From Methylomonas rosea (GTDB taxonomy: Bacteria; Pseudomonadota; Gammaproteobacteria; Methylococcales; Methylomonadaceae), in contig NZ_JANIBL010000045.1 in NCBI RefSeq assembly GCF_024505055.1, forward strand, positions 1-41,232: DNA of 41,232 nt, given 5' to 3'. Below, one piece after another: positions 24,675 to 33,267 of the stretch. Each line of letters starts with the position of its first letter. The first letter of the stretch is position 1. Both the position numbers and the translations under genes were made by a program. The notes beneath the pieces are model-generated. The model saw only the letters and a list, made by a program, of their open reading frames with translations. It did no database searches and was not told where the DNA came from.

Positions 24675-26279
24675 CTATTTGCGCATGCCTAGCGCATCAG
24701 CCATCACATGATAAATCACGTTTTGTTCCAGCGTACCGCGTACCAGATAAGCGCCAGGGCCATCCGCATAGATAGCCACGTCTTCGCCGGCGTGGGTTTC
24801 CGCGCTCATCGGTACTGTAGCTTCCTGCATGTAGTTCGGATTGCTGGTATCAACCGCTGTCAAATCAGGACGCAATTTGCTCCCTGCATAAGCGGCGGCC
24901 ACGGTGCCTTCGTTGGCTGGATTGAATTCCTTGCGTTGCAAGCCGCCGGTCCAGCCCGGACCGTTAGCATACGACAAGGTGGTGTAAGGCAAACCCAAAG
25001 AATCCTTCAGCGTAACGCCGTCAACCGCGGTTTGGCCCAGGATAGGATTGCCGCGCGACGGATAACCGGCGATGGTGAACACATGGCTATGATCAGCAGT
25101 AACCAGGATCAAGGTGTCTTCGTCACGAGTCAGTTGTTTGGCTTTTTTTACCGCATCCGATAGCGCCACAGTATCGGTCAGGGCCCGGTAAGCGTTACCT
25201 GCGTGGTGAGCATGGTCGATACGGCCGGCTTCCACCATTAGATAATAACCTTTGCGGTTTTTTTCCAGAATTTTGATGGCTTTTTCGGTCATCTCGGTCA
25301 AGGACGGTTCGCCGGCGGCGTCTTGCGCACGGTCGGCTTCATAGCGCATGTGCGAACGTTCGAACAAACCCAACAAATGATCGGTAGATGCTGGGTTTAC
25401 CGCGTCGAACTGCGCTTTGTTCCAGACGTAGTCGGAATTATTGTATTGCGACGTCCATTCCAAGGTCAGATCGCGGCCATCGGCACGGCGACCTTTTTGG
25501 GTGGGGTACTCGGGGTCGGCAACAGTATTGGGCATGAAGTAGCTACGACCGCCGCCCAAAGCCACTTCCAATCCATCGCCGTAAGGAAACTCCAGCAACT
25601 GGCGGGCGATGTCCTTAACTGTGGCGCCAGCCGGCAGATTGCTGTCGGCTTCCCAGTCGCGGTTGGATATATGTGCGTAGTTTACCGCTGGCGTGGCGTG
25701 GGTAAAACGGGCGGTTGTGACTACGCCGGTGGACATACCTCGTTCTTCGGCACGTTCCAGGATGGTTTTCACGCTTTTCGCCGCAGTGACTTCCGCGCTA
25801 GGTTCGGTACGGTTGATGCTTTGATCGACGGAAATAGCACCGTCGTTGGTTTTGATACCGGCCACCATCGCGGTAGCGGTAGGCGCGGAATCCGAGGTTT
25901 GCTGATTAGCGCTGGCCGTCACCGAAAACGCCAGGTTATTAAATTTTTCAAAGCCCAAACGGTTGAACTCGCCGTCGCGTCCGGCCATTTGGCCTTCCAA
26001 AATCCGTGCAGCGGTGACGGTGGAAACGCCCATGCCGTCGCCTACAAACAAGATGACGTTTTTGGCTTTGCGCAGTTGTGCTACGTCTCGTTTGTTAACC
26101 AATACCGCAGCTTCGCCGGCTTTGAACCATTCGAGGCCTGATGTCGGTACTTGGCTGGTTTGGGCGGGTTTGTGATGATCGCGGTCGGCATGGTCATGGG
26201 CTACTGCGGCTACCGATAAGGTAAAACCGAAGGCACCAACAGCGACCGCCGCCAGTTTTTGTGGATGTGTTTTTTTCAT
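24675..26279 (-). CDS. phoA: Alkaline phosphatase
   Basis: 534 residues from the ATG at 26277-26279, which has GGAG well spaced upstream and gives the signal peptide MKKTHPQKLAAVAVGAFGF; the longer frame to 26315 is not used. Metal and nucleophile motifs: VILFVGDGMGVST (Asp ligand), TSDSAPTATAMVAG (Ser nucleophile), AGRIDHAHHAGNA and LVTADHSHV (Zn ligands). The enzyme hydrolyses phosphomonoesters in the periplasm or outside. A weak PHO-box-like pair lies upstream (26328-26345). A His/Asp-rich segment follows the signal peptide (HDHADRDHH). Confidence 0.95.
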   Translation of the reverse strand: MKKTHPQKLAAVAVGAFGFTLSVAAVAHDHADRDHHKPAQTSQVPTSGLEWFKAGEAAVLVNKRDVAQLRKAKNVILFVGDGMGVSTVTAARILEGQMAGRDGEFNRLGFEKFNNLAFSVTASANQQTSDSAPTATAMVAGIKTNDGAISVDQSINRTEPSAEVTAAKSVKTILERAEERGMSTGVVTTARFTHATPAVNYAHISNRDWEADSNLPAGATVKDIARQLLEFPYGDGLEVALGGGRSYFMPNTVADPEYPTQKGRRADGRDLTLEWTSQYNNSDYVWNKAQFDAVNPASTDHLLGLFERSHMRYEADRAQDAAGEPSLTEMTEKAIKILEKNRKGYYLMVEAGRIDHAHHAGNAYRALTDTVALSDAVKKAKQLTRDEDTLILVTADHSHVFTIAGYPSRGNPILGQTAVDGVTLKDSLGLPYTTLSYANGPGWTGGLQRKEFNPANEGTVAAAYAGSKLRPDLTAVDTSNPNYMQEATVPMSAETHAGEDVAIYADGPGAYLVRGTLEQNVIYHVMADALGMRK

Positions 26280-26327
26280 GTGTTGCTCCGAGAGCGGTTT
26301 ACGGAGCCGCAACATTAGCGCTTGAAT

Positions 26328-26345
26328 ATGACAAGCACGTTACCG
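26328..26345 (-). promoter_or_regulatory. Weak candidate PHO box upstream of phoA
   Basis: On the minus strand, CGGTAAC-GTGC-TTGTCAT: 5/7 and 6/7 matches to the PHO 7-mer at 11-bp spacing, with a TAATGT -10-like box downstream. It lies 49 bp ahead of the phoA start codon. Confidence 0.4.
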
Positions 26346-26378
26346 GCAAAGCGAGAGTTCACGCCGCAAAAATGCGAA

Positions 26379-26416
26379 AAGCCAGGTTAGCCGAAATCTC
26401 GATGCTAACCTGGCTT
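26379..26416 (-). terminator. Strong stem-loop between the beta-propeller gene and phoA
   Basis: Perfect 13-base arms AAGCCAGGTTAGC and GCTAACCTGGCTT around a 12-base loop, followed on the minus strand by TTC. It starts 10 bp after the stop of the upstream minus-strand gene, so phoA is probably transcribed from its own promoter. Confidence 0.75.
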
Positions 26417-26426
26417 AAGAGGGTGT

Positions 26427-28067
26427 TTAGTCTTTGCGACCGCGTTTCATGCCTATCAAGCCCAGCAACGCGGAACCAAACAACCAAACCGCACCCGGTA
26501 CCGGCACGGCAGATACTTTATACAGCGAAGTGGTTTCGCTAACTTCGTTAGCAACCGCCAGATAACTGCCCTGGGCGTTGCTGAAGAAGCTCAGACCTTC
26601 CGGACCGACGTCGCCGCCGGTGAACAACATATCCAAAAACGCCGGGCTATTCAGGTCGGTCAAATCCCACACCATGATCGCGTTGGAGCGCTCCAAACCC
26701 AGAAACAACAAGTCGCGGCCGTCAACTTTACCAACTACCGCGCTTTCCGGCTCCGGACCTTTGTTATCGCTGCGGCCATCGTCCCACAAGGCCTCGTAGG
26801 CAGCATTGCCGGGATTTGCGGCGATCAATGATTTTATGGTTTGCTCTAACTTATCGCCGGAGTCGAACACCATGGTGCCGTTGGCATCCAGAATCGAGAA
26901 AGAGCGAGCGCCGAATACTTGCAGTTGATCCAAGTCGCCGTCATTGTCAAGATCGCCGCTTTTTGAAACGGTCAAACGATTCAATTTATCGTTGTTGGTT
27001 TGCCAATCCGCGCCATGCGCAGCTGCCATAGCGGTAGCCAATACTGGGTCGATAGTAGCTGCGCCCACCCGCACCTCTTCCGAACCACCCGGCCAATCTT
27101 CGCGTGAATCGCCTTCGTTGGCGGTCACATAATACTGATTGCCGTCTTTGCTAAAACTGGCGATGCCATCGGGCATATACATACCCATCACGTTCCAGTT
27201 CTGGATATTGCCTTTTAAAGCCGCAGTGCCGGCACCGTCTCTATCCGAGACATCCAGACCATTACCGGCCAGACTGTGATCCTTCAACCCCAGCGCCTTA
27301 ATGTCAGTCACGGTCGCGCTGGCGATATCGATGACGGCGACGGAATTGGCCTCTTGCAGCGTGGCAAAGGCTTTGGTGCCGTCTTGGCTGACCGCAATAT
27401 ATTCCGGTTCCAAATCTTGGGCGACGCTGGCGTTCGGGCCGGTCAGACGCACGCCGTTGGCTTTCAAAGCCGCCGCCGCGCCGTTGTAAGCAGAAAATCC
27501 GGCAGTTTGAACCGCAAAGGTATTGGTGTTGATAATACTGACCGAGCCTTCCGGATCGCCGCTAGGCCCCACCAAATAGCTGCTGGGTTCGCCTTCGTTA
27601 GCCACCAGCAAGCGGCTGCCATCGGGCGTATAAGTCACTGCGTCGGGATTGGCGCCCACTGTCACACTTTGTTGCAGGGTGTAGTCAGCCGCATTGTAGA
27701 AACGCACTAAACCCGCATCGGTTTTAGTCGGCGCGGTTAAGGCAATGGCGGCTTGGCCGTTTTTCACTGCCACACTATTAATCCCGCCGAGCGCACTGGT
27801 GGAGATGCTTTGCAGCAAATTGCCATTCATGTCCAGTACGTCGATACCGCCTTGGCCGATATTGGCCTGATTGGCATCGGTTCCGGCTACCCACAAGCGG
27901 TTATTGACCGCATCGTAGGAGACGATTTCCGAACCCATGGCACTGGAACCGTTCGCTGCTGAGTGATTAAAAGTCCATTGATGCGACCATTGAAAATCCG
28001 CGGCCGCACTGGCATTAGTAGAGGCCAGCACCGCAGCGACGCCGGCGGCAATTAAAGTCTGTTTCAT
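26427..28067 (-). CDS. Choice-of-anchor-I-like beta-propeller protein with PEP-CTERM tail
   Basis: 546 residues from the ATG at 28065-28067, with AGGAG eight bases upstream; the longer frame to 28244 lies in the promoter region. Signal peptide MKQTLIAAGVAAVLASTNASA. The body is a repeated beta-propeller with motifs such as GGINSVAVKNGQAAIAL, PDAVTYTPDGSRLLVANEGEPSS and YVTANEGDSREDWPG, matching the choice-of-anchor I family; some relatives are annotated as alkaline phosphatases. A Ca-binding-like DLDNDGDLDQLQ occurs near residue 410. The C-terminus VPVPGAVWLFGSALLGLI followed by RGRKD is a clear PEP-CTERM. Upstream of phoA on the same strand but separated by a stem-loop. Phosphatase activity is not proven. 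Confidence 0.85.
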   Translation of the reverse strand: MKQTLIAAGVAAVLASTNASAAADFQWSHQWTFNHSAANGSSAMGSEIVSYDAVNNRLWVAGTDANQANIGQGGIDVLDMNGNLLQSISTSALGGINSVAVKNGQAAIALTAPTKTDAGLVRFYNAADYTLQQSVTVGANPDAVTYTPDGSRLLVANEGEPSSYLVGPSGDPEGSVSIINTNTFAVQTAGFSAYNGAAAALKANGVRLTGPNASVAQDLEPEYIAVSQDGTKAFATLQEANSVAVIDIASATVTDIKALGLKDHSLAGNGLDVSDRDGAGTAALKGNIQNWNVMGMYMPDGIASFSKDGNQYYVTANEGDSREDWPGGSEEVRVGAATIDPVLATAMAAAHGADWQTNNDKLNRLTVSKSGDLDNDGDLDQLQVFGARSFSILDANGTMVFDSGDKLEQTIKSLIAANPGNAAYEALWDDGRSDNKGPEPESAVVGKVDGRDLLFLGLERSNAIMVWDLTDLNSPAFLDMLFTGGDVGPEGLSFFSNAQGSYLAVANEVSETTSLYKVSAVPVPGAVWLFGSALLGLIGMKRGRKD

Positions 28068-28176
28068 AAAAAATGCTCCTGAGACACTATTTGTTTGGTA
28101 TTTGATGTAAGGATTTGTGAGCTGCATCGCACCGACATCGTCGGAACGGTAGTCTTGCGAATGGTAAATAGCCTTT

Positions 28177-28194
28177 GTGACAGTAGCGTTACGC
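28177..28194 (-). promoter_or_regulatory. Weak candidate PHO box upstream of the beta-propeller gene
   Basis: On the minus strand, GCGTAAC-GCTA-CTGTCAC: a perfect second 7-mer and a 4/7 first one at 11-bp spacing, about 110 bp ahead of the start codon. Confidence 0.35.
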
Positions 28195-28222
28195 CACAAC
28201 CGAACGGCAAAGAGCAAAAAAA

Positions 28223-28261
28223 TTGACTCGATTCCATATTTCAATTATTGTTGAAATATGG
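28223..28261 (+). promoter_or_regulatory. ars promoter and operator overlapping the arsR start codon
   Basis: -35 TTGACT (28223-28228), 17-bp spacer, -10 TATTGT (28246-28251). The palindrome CCATATTTCAA (28234-28244), TTATTG, TTGAAATATGG (28251-28261) is perfect over 11-bp arms and covers the -10 and the arsR ATG (28258-28260). Transcription would start at or near the ATG. Confidence 0.75.
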
Positions 28262-28617
28262 AAAATAAAACTGCTGTGATCGCCCTGGCCGCACTGGCCC
28301 AAGAGTCCCGTTTGGCTATTTACCGCGCCTTGGTGCAGGCTGGCCCGACAGGATTGGCTGCCGGAAAAATCAGTGAAGTCACCGGCATTGCGCCGTCTTC
28401 CCTGTCGTTTCATTTGAAGGAATTGTCTTACGCCAACCTGGTGAGCTCGCGCAACGAAAGCCGCTTCGTGATTTACACCGCTAACTTTTCGGCGATGAAC
28501 GATCTGTTGGCGTTCCTGACCGAGAACTGTTGCAACGGCAACGCCTGCTTGTCGCTTGCGGCCTGTTCCGGCAATAACGATTCTTTACCCTCAACCCCGA
28601 CCGACAATCCATCATGA
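28258..28617 (+). CDS. arsR: ArsR-family metalloregulator
   Basis: 119 residues. A winged-helix repressor that leaves DNA on binding As(III). The helix-turn-helix region SSLSFHLKELSYANLV is typical (recognition helix near residues 47-62). C-terminal cysteines ENCCNGNACLSLAAC form a likely As(III) site, a layout seen in ArsR types with C-terminal cysteine ligands and not in the CVCDLC-type E. coli repressor. No Shine-Dalgarno precedes the ATG; the operator palindrome covers it and the predicted transcript would be leaderless. It overlaps the start of arsC by 4 bp and heads the ars operon. Confidence 0.93.
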   Translation: MENKTAVIALAALAQESRLAIYRALVQAGPTGLAAGKISEVTGIAPSSLSFHLKELSYANLVSSRNESRFVIYTANFSAMNDLLAFLTENCCNGNACLSLAACSGNNDSLPSTPTDNPS

Positions 28618-29096
28618 ACGTATTATTTTTGTGTACCGGCAACTCCTGCCGCTCCGTACTTGGCGAGGCCACTTTCAATCACTTGGCGCCGGCCGGCTGG
28701 CATGGCCTGAGCGCCGGCAGCAAACCGACCGGCAAGATTCACCCTCGCTCGCTGGCCTTGCTGGCGAGAGAAGGCATTTCTACCGAGGGCTATTTCAGCA
28801 AGTCCTGGAACGACCTGCCGGTGACACCAGACATCGTTTTGAGTGTGTGCGGCAATGCCGCCAACGAAACCTGTCCGGCCTATCTCGGCCCGGTAATGCG
28901 CAGCCATTGGGGCGTCGAAGATCCCGCGCATGTCGAGGGTACCGACGAAGAAATCGACGCGGCCTTCATGGTCGCTTACCGCATTCTGCGCCATCGCATC
29001 GAACAGTTTTTTGCCTTGCCGCTGGACCAATTAACGAACGATCCGGAGCGCCTGAAAGCCGAATTGGATCGCATCGGCACTTTGTTGCCTCAGTAG
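28614..29096 (+). CDS. arsC: Arsenate reductase, low-molecular-weight phosphatase type
   Basis: 160 residues. The P-loop C7-TGNSC-R13 (CX5R) opens the protein, followed by SAGSKPTG and the HPRSLALL helix. VLSVCGNAANETCPAYLG holds two further cysteines, as in thioredoxin- or glutaredoxin-recycled LMW-PTP ArsC enzymes. It reduces arsenate to arsenite in the cytoplasm for export by Acr3. The ATG overlaps the arsR stop (4 bp), indicating translational coupling. The C-terminal ERLKAELDRIGTLLP is typical for the ArsC group that pairs with ArsD/ArsA. Confidence 0.94.
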   Translation: MNVLFLCTGNSCRSVLGEATFNHLAPAGWHGLSAGSKPTGKIHPRSLALLAREGISTEGYFSKSWNDLPVTPDIVLSVCGNAANETCPAYLGPVMRSHWGVEDPAHVEGTDEEIDAAFMVAYRILRHRIEQFFALPLDQLTNDPERLKAELDRIGTLLPQ

Positions 29097-29111
29097 TTAA
29101 GGAGTTTCCTT

Positions 29112-29468
29112 ATGACCAGTATCCATGTATTTGACCCAGCGCTGTGTTGCAGTACCGGCGTTTGCGGTGTGGAAGTCGATCAACAGTTGGTCGGCTTTGC
29201 CGCCGATGTTGATTGGGCCAAACAGAACGGCGCCAATATTGAGCGCTTTAATCTGGCGCAAACCCCCTTGGCGTTTGCCGAAAACCCGGCGGTAAAAGCC
29301 TTTCTGGAACGCTCCGGAGCCGAGGCATTGCCCTTGATCTTGGTCGATGGCGAAGTCGCCCTAGCCGGTCGCTATCCCAATCGAACCGAGTTGGCACGTT
29401 GGGCAGCAATTAGCGTAACGGAAGAGCAGGCTCCGTCGGGCTGTTGCAGCGGCAGCAGCTGTTGTTAG
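29112..29468 (+). CDS. arsD: Arsenite metallochaperone ArsD
   Basis: 118 residues. The ArsD N-terminal site C12-C13-x4-C18 (CCSTGVC) is intact, and two vicinal pairs close the protein (SGCCSGSSCC), as in plasmid-type ArsD. It hands As(III) to the ArsA ATPase. A good Shine-Dalgarno (AAGGAG) precedes the ATG. It is followed immediately by arsA, as usual. Confidence 0.94.
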   Translation: MTSIHVFDPALCCSTGVCGVEVDQQLVGFAADVDWAKQNGANIERFNLAQTPLAFAENPAVKAFLERSGAEALPLILVDGEVALAGRYPNRTELARWAAISVTEEQAPSGCCSGSSCC

Positions 29469-29485
29469 CGTCTGCTATTAGTGCC

Positions 29486-31258
29486 GTGAACAGCGATTGC
29501 AAATTTCTCGAACAAGCGCCGCGCTTTCTATTTTTTACCGGTAAAGGCGGCGTCGGCAAAACGTCCATCGCTTGCGCGTCAGCGATGCAATTGGCGGATG
29601 CCGGCAGACAGGTGTTGTTGGTGAGTACCGATCCGGCATCGAACGTCGGCCAGGTATTTGGCATCGCTATCGGCAATCAGATCACTGCCATTCCGGCCGT
29701 ACCCTGCCTGGCGGCCTTGGAAATCGATCCGCAAGCGGCGGCGCAAGCCTATAGAGACCGCATCGTCGGCCCGGTGCGCGGCGTGTTACCGGACAGCATC
29801 GTCAAAGGCATAGAAGAACAATTGTCCGGGGCCTGTACCACGGAAATCGCCGCGTTCGACGAATTCACCGCACTATTAACCGACTCGGAATTGACCGCCG
29901 GTTACGATCACATCGTATTCGATACCGCGCCGACCGGCCACACTATCCGTCTGCTGCAACTGCCCGGCGCCTGGAGCGGCTTTCTGGAACAAGGCAAAGG
30001 CGACGCCTCTTGCCTAGGCCCCTTGGCCGGTTTGGAAAAACAGCGCAGCCAATATAAAGCCGCCGTCGCAGCATTAGCCAATCCGCAGCGCAGTCGGTTG
30101 ATCCTGGTCGCCCGCGCCCAACAATCGACCTTGCGCGAAGTGGCACGTACCCACGAAGAATTAAACGCCATCGGCTTATCGCAACAGTTTTTGGCAATCA
30201 ATGGCATCTTGCCGGAGAGCGCAACCGCACAAGACCCGCTGGCCATCGCCATCTACCAGCGTGAGCAACGTGCTTTAGCCGACATGCCGGCAGGGTTAAA
30301 AAACTTACCAATGGACCGCATTGAACTAAAGCCCTTCAATCTGGTTGGGCTGACGGCGTTGAGGCAATTGCTAGGCACAGCCGCGCCGCTGGCGATGCCT
30401 GACAATGAACTTATGCCGGCCATACCCGTGCCAAATCTATCAACGTTGGTGGACGAGATTGCCGCCGACGGCCATGGACTGGTGATGCTGATGGGCAAAG
30501 GCGGCGTCGGCAAAACCACGCTGGCCGCCGCGTTCGCGGTCGAACTGGCGCGACGCGGTTTGCCGGCGCATCTCACCACCTCCGATCCTGCCGCCAATTT
30601 AACCGACACACTGAACGGCGCTTTGCCGGATCTGACGGTCAGCAAAATCGATCCGCATGCGGAAACCGAACGCTATCGCGAACATGTGCTGGCAACAAAA
30701 GGCGCCAAACTGGACGAGGCAGGCCGGGCTTTGCTGGAAGAAGACTTGCGCTCGCCTTGCACCGAAGAAATTGCGGTGTTCCAAGCCTTTTCCCGCATTA
30801 TCCGCGAAGCCGGCAAGAAATTTGTAGTGATGGACACCGCGCCGACCGGCCACACCTTACTGTTATTGGACGCGACCGGCGCTTACCATCGTGAAGTGTC
30901 TCGGCAAATGGGCGATGCCAAACAGCATTTCACCACGCCGATGATGCAATTGCAGGACCCGCGCCAAACCAAAGTGCTGATCGTTACCTTAGCGGAAACC
31001 ACGCCGGTGCTGGAAGCGGTCCATCTGCAAGACGATTTACGCCGGGCCGGCATCGAGCCCTGGGCCTGGGTGATTAATAACAGCGTGGCCGCAAGCACCG
31101 TGCATTCCCCGCTGTTACGGCAACGTGCCGCCAATGAATTGCCGGAAATCGGCGCAGTAGCCAGTCGATATGCCCAGCGTTACGCGCTCGTGCCGTTGTT
31201 ACGGGAAGAACCGACCGGCGTGGAACGCTTGCTGGCATTAGCCGGCGGTCATAACTAA
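29486..31258 (+). CDS. arsA: Arsenical pump-driving ATPase ArsA
   Basis: 590 residues from the GTG at 29486 (the frame also opens at a TTG at 29444 that overlaps arsD; no good Shine-Dalgarno decides it). Two tandem ATPase halves are visible: GKGGVGKTSIACASA in the first and GKGGVGKTTLAAAFA in the second, each with DTAPTGHT signal-transduction motifs (TIRLLQLPGAW and TLLLLDATGAYH). Conserved cysteines of the As(III) site are in SGACTTEIA and SPCTEEIA. ArsA couples ATP hydrolysis to As(III) export. It usually partners ArsB; here the only efflux pump nearby is an Acr3, and ArsA-Acr3 pairing occurs in other bacteria. Confidence 0.95.
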   Translation: MNSDCKFLEQAPRFLFFTGKGGVGKTSIACASAMQLADAGRQVLLVSTDPASNVGQVFGIAIGNQITAIPAVPCLAALEIDPQAAAQAYRDRIVGPVRGVLPDSIVKGIEEQLSGACTTEIAAFDEFTALLTDSELTAGYDHIVFDTAPTGHTIRLLQLPGAWSGFLEQGKGDASCLGPLAGLEKQRSQYKAAVAALANPQRSRLILVARAQQSTLREVARTHEELNAIGLSQQFLAINGILPESATAQDPLAIAIYQREQRALADMPAGLKNLPMDRIELKPFNLVGLTALRQLLGTAAPLAMPDNELMPAIPVPNLSTLVDEIAADGHGLVMLMGKGGVGKTTLAAAFAVELARRGLPAHLTTSDPAANLTDTLNGALPDLTVSKIDPHAETERYREHVLATKGAKLDEAGRALLEEDLRSPCTEEIAVFQAFSRIIREAGKKFVVMDTAPTGHTLLLLDATGAYHREVSRQMGDAKQHFTTPMMQLQDPRQTKVLIVTLAETTPVLEAVHLQDDLRRAGIEPWAWVINNSVAASTVHSPLLRQRAANELPEIGAVASRYAQRYALVPLLREEPTGVERLLALAGGHN

Positions 31259-31311
31259 GCAACACTAGCAAATCTCCAAGCTCATTCACCCTTTGTCTCG
31301 GAGCAAACCCG

Positions 31312-31755
31312 ATGAAACGCCTGCATATCCATCTCGCCGTCGATGATCTGGCGAAAAATATCGACTTTTATAGCGCACTGTTTCAATGCGAACCAACCGT
31401 GCACGAAGCCGATTATGTTAAGTGGTTACTGGACGATCCGCGCGTCAATTTCGCGATTTCCAATCGCGGTCGCCAACCGGGTCTGGATCATTTGGGGATA
31501 CAAGTGGAGTCGGGTGAGGAATTGGAAGCAGTCGAGCAAAATCTGGCCGCTGCCGAATTGCCGGTTGCAGAGCAAAAACAAGCCAACTGCTGCTATGCCC
31601 AGTCCGACAAATACTGGACCGTCGATCCGCAAGGCATCGCCTGGGAGGCCTTTCATTCCTTGCAGACCATTCCCTTATTTGGAGACGATCAAGTCCTGCA
31701 ACTCGAACCCTCTAGCAGTTGCTGCAAACCGCCGGCAGCCGATAGAGCCGAGTAG
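31312..31755 (+). CDS. arsI: ArsI-type C-As lyase / CadI-like protein
   Basis: 147 residues, vicinal oxygen chelate (glyoxalase) fold. The residues expected for ArsI are all visible: H5 and H60 and E112 for Fe(II), and the vicinal pair C93-C94 (NCCYAQSDKYW) for the trivalent organoarsenical. ArsI cleaves the carbon-arsenic bond of methylarsenite with oxygen, giving As(III). A further CC pair near the C-terminus (SSSCCKPP) may bind arsenic. It lies between arsA and acr3 in the same operon. A CadI-type annotation is common for this family, but the motif set favours ArsI. Confidence 0.85.
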   Translation: MKRLHIHLAVDDLAKNIDFYSALFQCEPTVHEADYVKWLLDDPRVNFAISNRGRQPGLDHLGIQVESGEELEAVEQNLAAAELPVAEQKQANCCYAQSDKYWTVDPQGIAWEAFHSLQTIPLFGDDQVLQLEPSSSCCKPPAADRAE

Positions 31756-31789
31756 CCAAACCATTGCCCTCATATCTTTGGAGATTTAA

Positions 31790-32848
31790 ATGAACACCCC
31801 GCATTGCCCCAATGCCCGCTTGTCATTTCTCGACCGTTTTCTGACCCTATGGATTTTTATCGCCATGGCGCTTGGGGTTGGCATAGGTTTTCTGTTTCCG
31901 ACGGAAGTAAGCAATTTCAACGCAGCAGTTTCGGTCGGCACCACCAATATCCCGATTGCCATCGGCTTGATCGTGATGATGTATCCGCCGCTGGCCAAAG
32001 TCCGTTATGAAGAACTAGGCGACGTATTTCGCAACTGGCGTATATTGGCCGTGTCCTTGCTGCAAAACTGGCTGCTCGGCCCGGTATTAATGTTCGCGCT
32101 AGCCATCGTGTTTCTGCGCGATTATCCCGACTACATGGTCGGCCTGATCTTGATAGGCCTGGCGCGTTGCATCGCCATGGTCATCGTCTGGAACGAGCTG
32201 GCTAACGGCGACAACGAGTATGCGGCGGGTTTGGTGGCATTTAACAGCGTGTTTCAGGTCTTGTTTTATAGCGTTTACGCCTGGCTGTTCATTACCGTGT
32301 TACCACCCTGGTTTGGCATGCAAGGCAGCTTAGTCGAAATCACTATCGGTGAAATCGCCAAGAGCGTATTCATTTATCTGGGCATTCCGTTTCTAGCCGG
32401 TTTCAGCACGCGTTTTCTGTTGGTCAAGGCCAAGGGCAAAGATTGGTATCACCAAACTTTCGTGCCGAAGATCAGCCCGCTAACCTTGATTGCTTTGCTG
32501 TTTACCATCGTGGTGATGTTCTCGCTGAAGGGCGATTTGATCGTACAATTGCCGTTGGACGTAGTGCGGATTGCGATACCGCTGCTAATTTACTTTGTGG
32601 TGATGTTTTTGCTGAGCTTTTTGATGGGCAGAGCCATCGGCGCCGGCTACGGTAAAACCACCACGCTGGCATTTACCGCGGCCAGCAATAATTTCGAATT
32701 GGCTATTGCGGTGGCGGTGGCGGTGTTTGGCATTAATAGCGGCGCGGCATTTGCAGCAGTGATAGGGCCATTAATCGAAGTACCGGTGATGATCGCTTTG
32801 GTCAACGTAGCCTTCTATTTTCGCAAGCACGGACTGATTCAAAATTGA
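31790..32848 (+). CDS. acr3: Acr3-family arsenite efflux transporter
   Basis: 352 residues, about ten transmembrane helices. The family signature [19 protein letters not shown] contains the essential cysteine near residue 127, and [22 protein letters not shown] and the C-terminal [16 protein letters not shown] segment are typical. It exports As(III) using the proton motive force, probably helped here by ArsA. The Shine-Dalgarno (TTGGAG) is well spaced. It is the last clear gene of the ars operon. Confidence 0.95.
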   Translation: MNTPHCPNARLSFLDRFLTLWIFIAMALGVGIGFLFPTEVSNFNAAVSVGTTNIPIAIGLIVMMYPPLAKVRYEELGDVFRNWRILAVSLLQNWLLGPVLMFALAIVFLRDYPDYMVGLILIGLARCIAMVIVWNELANGDNEYAAGLVAFNSVFQVLFYSVYAWLFITVLPPWFGMQGSLVEITIGEIAKSVFIYLGIPFLAGFSTRFLLVKAKGKDWYHQTFVPKISPLTLIALLFTIVVMFSLKGDLIVQLPLDVVRIAIPLLIYFVVMFLLSFLMGRAIGAGYGKTTTLAFTAASNNFELAIAVAVAVFGINSGAAFAAVIGPLIEVPVMIALVNVAFYFRKHGLIQN

Positions 32849-32849
32849 C

Positions 32850-32880
32850 ATTCGTTTACCCAACGATTCGTTTACCCAAC
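32850..32880 (+). repeat. Tandem 15-bp duplication after acr3
   Basis: ATTCGTTTACCCAAC occurs twice (32850-32864 and 32866-32880) with one base between, directly after the acr3 stop. It looks like a recent slippage duplication. No terminator is evident. Confidence 0.8.
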
Positions 32881-32905
32881 CTTAAGCTTACAAAGGAACA
32901 CTCTC

Positions 32906-33112
32906 ATGGCTGCCGATAAATCAAAAGTCGATAGAAAGAAAATTGCGGTGGAAGAACCGACTTACGACCAACTGAAAAACTTTTCTCGCTTTAACGGCTT
33001 AAAAACTCGGACGGTGGTGGCATCTATGGTAGATATAATGCTGCAAGACGAGGTTTTGAGCCGTCGCGTCGTCGAGCAGTGCCTTGCTGCCGACGCAGAG
33101 GAAGCCAATTAG
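32906..33112 (+). CDS. Small hypothetical protein, 68 aa
   Basis: Lysine-rich start (MAADKSKVDRKKIAVEE) then TYDQLKNFSRFNGLKTRTVVASMVDIML, which looks like a ribbon-helix-helix or small DNA-binding fold. An AAGGAACA Shine-Dalgarno supports translation. It sits between the ars and hox operons. No partner toxin gene is evident beside it. I do not recognise a specific family. Confidence 0.6.
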   Translation: MAADKSKVDRKKIAVEEPTYDQLKNFSRFNGLKTRTVVASMVDIMLQDEVLSRRVVEQCLAADAEEAN

Positions 33113-33267
33113 CGCGCGCCAGACCTTGGTCGCCGGCAATTTCAAGCCTTGTTGATTGAAATCAAAGCTATCAACATAAGCACGCGCAATAATTCAACCC
33201 GGCATGTTCAATCGCGCATGCCAACGCCATTTTTTAGACTCATCAGCGATTAAGTCAGGTGATGACG

